A stretch of DNA of 64,000 nucleotides from Polytrichum commune. Taxonomy: Eukaryota > Streptophyta > Polytrichopsida > Polytrichales > Polytrichaceae. The notes under the pieces were generated by a model, which did no database searches, was not told the origin of the DNA, and was given only the letters and a program-made list of their open reading frames with translations. Both the position numbers and the translations under genes were made by a program. Of this stretch, positions 59,229 to 64,000 are shown piece after piece. The DNA is taken from NCBI GenBank assembly GCA_950295325.1, contig OX485805.1:31235501-31299500 (forward strand). Direction: 5' to 3'. The first letter of the stretch is position 1; every line of letters starts with the position of its first letter.

Positions 59229-59735
59229 CCCAACATTGAGAGGCACTTCATGCTATGGCCGAAGGTCGAGAGGCAGTCGATTTCCACCAATCATATTACA
59301 AGATACAAAGAGTTCGGCCTCTTGACCCTTCACACTAAGGCCAAAGTCCAAAGGCCGTTGCAATTTAAAATGATTACTTTTTGAAGAAGGCAATGGACTC
59401 TCGAAGGAAGTTTGGGTCGTACGGGAATGGAGACCCAAACTATAGTCGGGAGGCACGTCTGTTTTTTTTTCATAAAAAAATCAATCAGTGACAAGATCTT
59501 GGCCGTTAGATTGGAGGGGTTGTTTTGGGTAAGGAATAAAGTGGGATGGTCCTTTGGGCTTGGACTTTGGACTTGGCCTTTGGAGGCTTCACCCTATGCC
59601 CGGCTGAAGGCTCCAATCCCTATATCTCATTGGCTATGTATTTTTAGCCCATTTCTTTGGACTCTCAACAAAGTTTGGCCACTCAATCCCACGGCCTCTC
59701 GACTTCAACGGCCATAGTGTGAAGCGGCCCTAACT
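59229..59735. mobile_element. Degenerate Harbinger-like element
   Basis: The right end CGGCCATAGTGTGAAGCGGC, then CCTA matches the TIR family of 53654-53989. The left end (CACTTCATGCTATGGCCG) is a worn version. It shares inner motifs GTCGAGAGGC and AAGTTTGGGTCG. No clean TSD. Confidence 0.5.
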
Positions 59736-59873
59736 ACTTTCACACCATGAAAGGAATGCGCCAGGCACTGCCACATTTTCTGAATACCTTCATGGACAGG
59801 CGTTTACTGCACTCTTCGAAGCAGCTACCTGGAAGGCAACACTAAAACTGAAGCAACTACCTGGCCATTGGTA

Positions 59874-61838
59874 TTGTTCTCCCCCTTTTATTAGTATGAC
59901 ATGTTTGGTTGTGCAAGAAAGTGTTGTATTTTTCAAATGTCATATTCTGCATAATATGACATTTTAGCCTCAAATGTCATAACATCAAGGTTTTTGAAGA
60001 AAATGACTTATTCCAGTGTAAAGTGTTACTTTGTATACAAAATGAGGTTACATAAGTGTGAAAGAACAAGTTTATTTTTAAAATATATGCTCACAATGTC
60101 ACATAATATGGAGTTTACGGAAAAGATAGTCCTATGGTGATGTCTTTACCATATCAAATACTACGGAAGTAAGAATATATCGTTATATGATGATGTTTGT
60201 TGATGTTGGAAATTGACATCTTGCTCAAATTATTCATTAGAGATTGCATGTTCATCACATCTATGACTGAAAACTCTGAAGGATGCTCCACTGCAAAATT
60301 TGATAGTAATTGGCCATACTTACGGGCTTGAGGAAGCTTTACTATTGGTCTTGGCTGGTCATCCCTAATATCCCTCCATTGGCTCTTCATCCAAATCTAA
60401 GCCCAAATGGATTTTCCTACCCCATGCCGAATCCACCAACTTAGCCATGTTGTACTTTGCATCAACAATTAATTTCTCCTAGCAATCGCACATATTCTTC
60501 AAAAGTCATTTCTTCATTTCCAAGATTAAATAGGAAATGAGACTTGCCAATTCATTTGCTACTTCTTTCATTCTTGATTTCTCATGTTCACCATCCATGA
60601 AAAAATTGGCATTCTAATTTACAAGTAAAATCTTGGACATCCCTTAATTGTTTCATATAATTCGGGGATTCGTATCTCCCCATACTTGAGAGCATCACAT
60701 ACTAGCTTGCCCTACATTAGGCATTATATTCCTCAAGTCGTGGTGAGTAGTAGAAGAATCAAACTAAGAGAGAACCCATTCTAAAGCCTCTTCTTACATT
60801 GAACTTTGAATGTAGCAACTATTCCCTAATTCAAGGGTTGTACCAAAGTTGTAACATTAAATGGTAAGAAAACAATAATAATATTTCTTAATTGCAAGGT
60901 TGAAAACCAAATGATTCAACCTTACCAACATGCTTATTGGAATGAGTAGCATGATTGTCTATAATTAAAAGTACTTTCCAGTTGTGAGTTTTGAAATGTA
61001 CATTGAGGCTCATCATCCAATTGTCAAAGACATATGATGTCATCCATGCCGTTTGGTTTGCAAACCACCACACATAATATGTTGCAACCACCTTCCAAAG
61101 CATCTTGGGCGCAGAGATTTGTAAATAATCACATGTTTCAACTTGTCACTACCTATCATGTTTACAACAAGAGCAAGAATGAGATGGTCTTTTTGAATTT
61201 TGTGTCCACAAACTTTTCCTTGCGCTTACCAGTGTCTTGTTTGGTTGGGCACGACAAAATAAACTAGTCTCATCCATATTGTAAACATCTTATGGCGCCA
61301 TAACCAATGCGGAGGAGGTTAGTGCTTACCAAGTTGTGTGCAAATGCGGTAATCAACATTATAATTGTTGAAATTATAACTAAAATTAAAAACATCCGCC
61401 AGTCAAAATTGGCGTCACCTTCATAGCCAAGAAATTGAAGAGTGGCATGGGGAAATTTAGGTTTTCTAAAGAGATGCGAGATTTAGGTGTGAGGACAAAT
61501 TTCAAATTAAGAAGAGAAATCAACAACTTCATAATTCTAGTTTGTAGATCTAACAATCCTTATTCAACCTCCACCTAAACCCAAAGACTCAAAAGTGCAA
61601 AGCATGTTTTAAAACCAAGGTTTAAAATAATCAACTTGAGTTAGTTTAAATTGAGCCATTGATGAATTCTCCATGTGCTCCCCGATCCCAAGAGAGATCG
61701 TTAGTGTGGGTCCCACTACATACATGCATTAATTACCTCCATTATATAACAAAACATGCCTAAAAAAGTCGTATTATGAGCATTTTGTAGTTGTATAATT
61801 GGGTATATAATCGAGGTGTCTTATTATCGGGGTTACAC
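59874..61838 (-). mobile_element. pogo/Tigger-type transposon P2, inactive
   Basis: The right terminus in reverse complement (TA, then GTGTAACCCCGATAATAAGA and CACC) resembles the pogo-type TIR of P1. The left end is weaker (TA at 59872-59873, then TTGTTCTCCCCCTTTTATTA), but its subterminal GTCATATTCTGCATAATATG parallels GTCACATTTTGTGCATAATG in P1. It encloses a minus-strand transposase pseudogene. Confidence 0.6.
60154..61305 (-). pseudogene. pogo/Tigger (DDE_1) transposase pseudogene
   Basis: In order on the minus strand: VYNMDETSLF (first catalytic Asp, 61272-61274); a GSDKL-type region; AWMTSYVFDNW; LLIIDNHATH (second Asp, 60957-60959); and VTTLVQPLN, where family members have Q-P-L-D-Q-G. 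Here the third Asp is Asn (60829-60831) and the next codon is a stop (60826-60828). It continues through further stops to KYGQLLSNFAVEHPSEFSV, NMQSLMNNLSKM and ITIYSYF with a stop at 60154-60156. The last motif is a worn PIP box (first Gln lost). Several frameshifts; dead. Confidence 0.75.
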
Positions 61839-62206
61839 TATAGTTCTAAAGAGTATTGTAAACAAGTCATGAATTTGAGGAAATCAATGCAATTAACCTT
61901 GCAATATAAACATTCTGACTATTTATGCAAGGAATATGAGTAGAATGACCTCCTTATGATGTCCGAAAGTTTGATTAGTCGAATGGGTGGCAATCAAGGA
62001 AGAGATTGATAGGGCGATGAATAGCATAATATAGAAGTATGCAATCTAGAAGTAGCTTGTAGGCAATCTAGATGCCTACAAACTAGTTACAAGCTACAAG
62101 CTAGTAGGCAATCTAGAAGTAGCTTGTAGGCTTCATCTAGAAGTAGCATGAATAGAGATTTTAAAATAAGGCTATTGGTTATTTTTTACTTTACCATTTG
62201 AAAGGA
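61839..62206. other. Short repeats around AAGTAGCTTGTAGGC
   Basis: At 62030-62150 the motif CAATCTAGAAGTAGCTTGTA occurs in direct and inverted orientation with CTACAAGCTA. The rest is unremarkable AT-rich DNA. Confidence 0.5.
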
Positions 62207-62220
62207 CCTTTGTCATTTTT

Positions 62221-62397
62221 TTTTGAGACAGAAGGCCGACAGGCCAACGCCAAAGCACAGGAGGCAGTTCACCACTTGGCAAGTTTTCCGTCAAGTAGAG
62301 AAGAGATTTCACAGCCGGGATTTGAACCGCCAACCTCTTCCTTGAGATTTGGGTATCTCTCCACCATCATCCGGTAGTTTAAGGTCATCTCGGACCA
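62221..62397 (-). mobile_element. tRNA-derived SINE with 14-bp TSD
   Basis: The 177-bp body is flanked by perfect GACCTTTGTCATTT copies (62207-62220, 62398-62411). On the minus strand the pol III B box GGTTCAAATCC lies at 62318-62328, an A-box-like GGTGGAGAGATACC lies upstream of it, and the element ends with TCTGTCTC and an A-run (T-run at 62221-62224 and neighbouring TSD Ts). Target length, internal promoter and A-tail are those of a SINE. Confidence 0.85.
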
Positions 62398-62458
62398 GAC
62401 CTTTGTCATTTAAGATTTAACTTATAATCTTAGGCTAATTCACTTGTGGCTTGTGAAT

Positions 62459-63454
62459 GGGGGACGTTAAATACCCCCCCCACGAACTTTTCAGACTGTC
62501 AGAGTCGGGCTGGGGCAGCCGCCCGGCCAGAAAATCTAAATTTTTTGGACCCGACCGAAAACTGCTGCCCGCCCGCCCGATTTCGAAAAAACCATTGCCC
62601 TTGCATTCTTGAAGGCCACTTACTCACAAATTCCATATTGAGTGCACTTCACCTTCAAGGGCCAAAATCCAATATATATGTTCACTTCCATTGAGTAATA
62701 AGCAATTGACTGGGGTTTCATTATCAAAGTGAAACCGTCAATAAAACATGTAATTAACTTGGAAGTCAAAAATATTACAAAATCCTCACTAACATTGAGG
62801 TTATAATTTTTGTGACTCACAATTTGAAATTGTCTTTGTCATTCTAAAATGACACTTAAATTTAGTGTGCTGATTTAGTATGTGTATTTTATAATATTTT
62901 AGGTAATGCCGTCTACTTTCACAAGTATTCATACGCATTCAATAATATCAAGTGGGATTAAATATAATTAAGTCTAATTAATCTTCATTAATCTTCATTA
63001 ATCCCAAATAAATCAGAAACTATGCTTACCAAATTAAGTAAACCTAATTGATTATAAAATGTACTTACTGTAATTAATTAATTATTGAAATTAATTCCAG
63101 TGAGTTAATTATAATAATTAATATCTAGAACTTTGTAATATTTTTGACTTCCAAGTTAATTACATGTTTTATTGACGGTTTCACTTTGATAATGAAACCC
63201 CAGTCAATTGCTTATTTACTCAATGGAAGTGAACATATATATTGGATTTTGGCCCTTGAAGGTGAAGTGCACTCAATATGGGATTTGTGAGTAAGTGGCC
63301 TTCAAGAATGCAAGGGCAATGGTTTTTTCGAAATCGGGCGGGCGGGCAGCAGTTTTCGGTCGGGTCCAAAAAATTCAGATTTTCTAGCCGGGCGGCTGCC
63401 CCAGCCCGACTCTGACAGTCCGAAAAGTTCGTGGGGGGGTATTTAACGTCCCCC
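62459..63454. mobile_element. Foldback Mutator-like MITE, fourth copy
   Basis: Begins GGGGGACGTTAAATACCC and ends with the inverse, flanked by the perfect 9-bp CTTGTGAAT (62450-62458, 63455-63463). The arms of more than 350 bp are almost exact inverses (for example GTCAGAGTCGGGCTGGGGC against GCCCCAGCCCGACTCTGAC), so it looks the youngest of the four. Confidence 0.9.
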
Positions 63455-63554
63455 CTTGTGAATTGCCTTTGCATGGTTATTTTGAGTGGATGAATACTTG
63501 TGGAGATTTCTACTAATTTGTTTTATAATATTGTAATGAATGCTCAGTTCAGCG

Positions 63555-63850
63555 TTTAGGGTTTAAGGCCCTTATTCTAGGGGTAGCATTTAGGGTTTAG
63601 GGACCTTACTTAAGGGTTAAGGGTTGTGGTTTACAATTTAGGTTAGGGTTTATGGCTTTAATCAAGGGGTAAGGGTTTTGGGATTACCGTTAAGTTTAGG
63701 TTTAGGGACCTTAAGTAAGGGTCTAGGGTTTTGGTTTTACACTTTAGGTTAGGGTTTAGGGCCCTTAATTAAGGGCTAAAGGGTTTTGGGTTTATAGTTT
63801 AGGTTAAGGCATAGGGCCCTTAATTAAGGGTTTAGGATTTTGGGTTTCCG
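63555..63850. repeat. Degenerate telomere-like tandem repeat
   Basis: Five to six units of about 50-55 bp built from TTTAGGGTTTAGGG, CCTTAATTAAGGG and GGGTTTTGGGTTT. TTTAGGG is the common plant telomere heptamer, but here it is embedded in a longer unit, so this is an interstitial repeat, not a chromosome end. Confidence 0.8.
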
Positions 63851-64000
63851 GTTTTGATTGTGCTTGATTAGTTTGAATATGTACGAGTGCTTGTGAAAGG
63901 AGAGGGCATTAATTATAGTATTATCAGACAAATTGGTAGAATTTTTTACAAGCTTTCATACACATTTAATACACCCACTCAATTCACAAACGACAAGTGA
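63851..64000. other. AT-rich sequence to the right window edge
   Basis: No feature seen. Confidence 0.5.

Noticed and set aside
62311-62340. Functional tRNA gene suggested by the B box
   Set aside because: No acceptor stem or cloverleaf. The 14-bp duplication and A-tail identify a SINE.

Overview
This is nuclear DNA of a land plant, repeat-rich and gene-poor. The signs are Ty1/copia remnants, TTTAGGG-type repeats, spliced coding sequence, a Stowaway-type MITE (CTCCCTCCGT ends, TA target duplication), a pol III SINE and AP2-like proteins. The AT-rich composition and the unfamiliar gene families would fit a seed-free plant (bryophyte, lycophyte or fern) at least as well as a flowering plant. 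I cannot name the species.

Layout. A broken protein gene (1-1099) is followed by large noncoding block B1 (about 1650-12568). Next come mostly unique DNA with an hAT element (14300-15136), a partial B copy (B4, 15975-19670) and a small three-exon gene (19739-20225). From about 22.2 kb the window is a tandem array with a period near 20.7-20.8 kb: C1 (22690-31640), B2 (31640-41513), C2 (41514-52450), B3 (52450-57090). Each C block holds a 3'-truncated copia element, an intact gene for an AP2-like/coiled-coil protein read on the minus strand, two Harbinger-type elements and one foldback Mutator-like element. The last 7 kb contains leader-derived tandem repeats, rearranged B fragments, a dead pogo/Tigger transposon, a SINE, another foldback element and degenerate telomere-like repeats.

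The repeated blocks give occupied and empty insertion sites within one molecule. Many element boundaries and target-site duplications (TSDs) can therefore be read directly: solo LTR GTTGC (5 bp), family-A LTRs AATAG and ATGGT, hAT GAGCATTT (8 bp), pogo TA, MITE TAAAATTC (8 bp), foldback MULEs GTTTAACAA, CTTGCAACC and CTTGTGAAT (9 bp), Harbinger TTA/TAA and SINE (14 bp).

The intact genes are the two AP2-like/coiled-coil paralogs (27000-28778 and 47680-49485) and probably the small spliced gene. The two paralogs have a near-identical core, unrelated N-terminal cassettes of about 45 residues, and a conserved upstream ORF. A third relic at 22166-22311 has yet another N-terminus. This family is the best candidate for something undescribed. 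The second is a 3.36-kb terminal-inverted-repeat element (7563-10924) with arrays of palindromes and an unrecognised 131-residue ORF.
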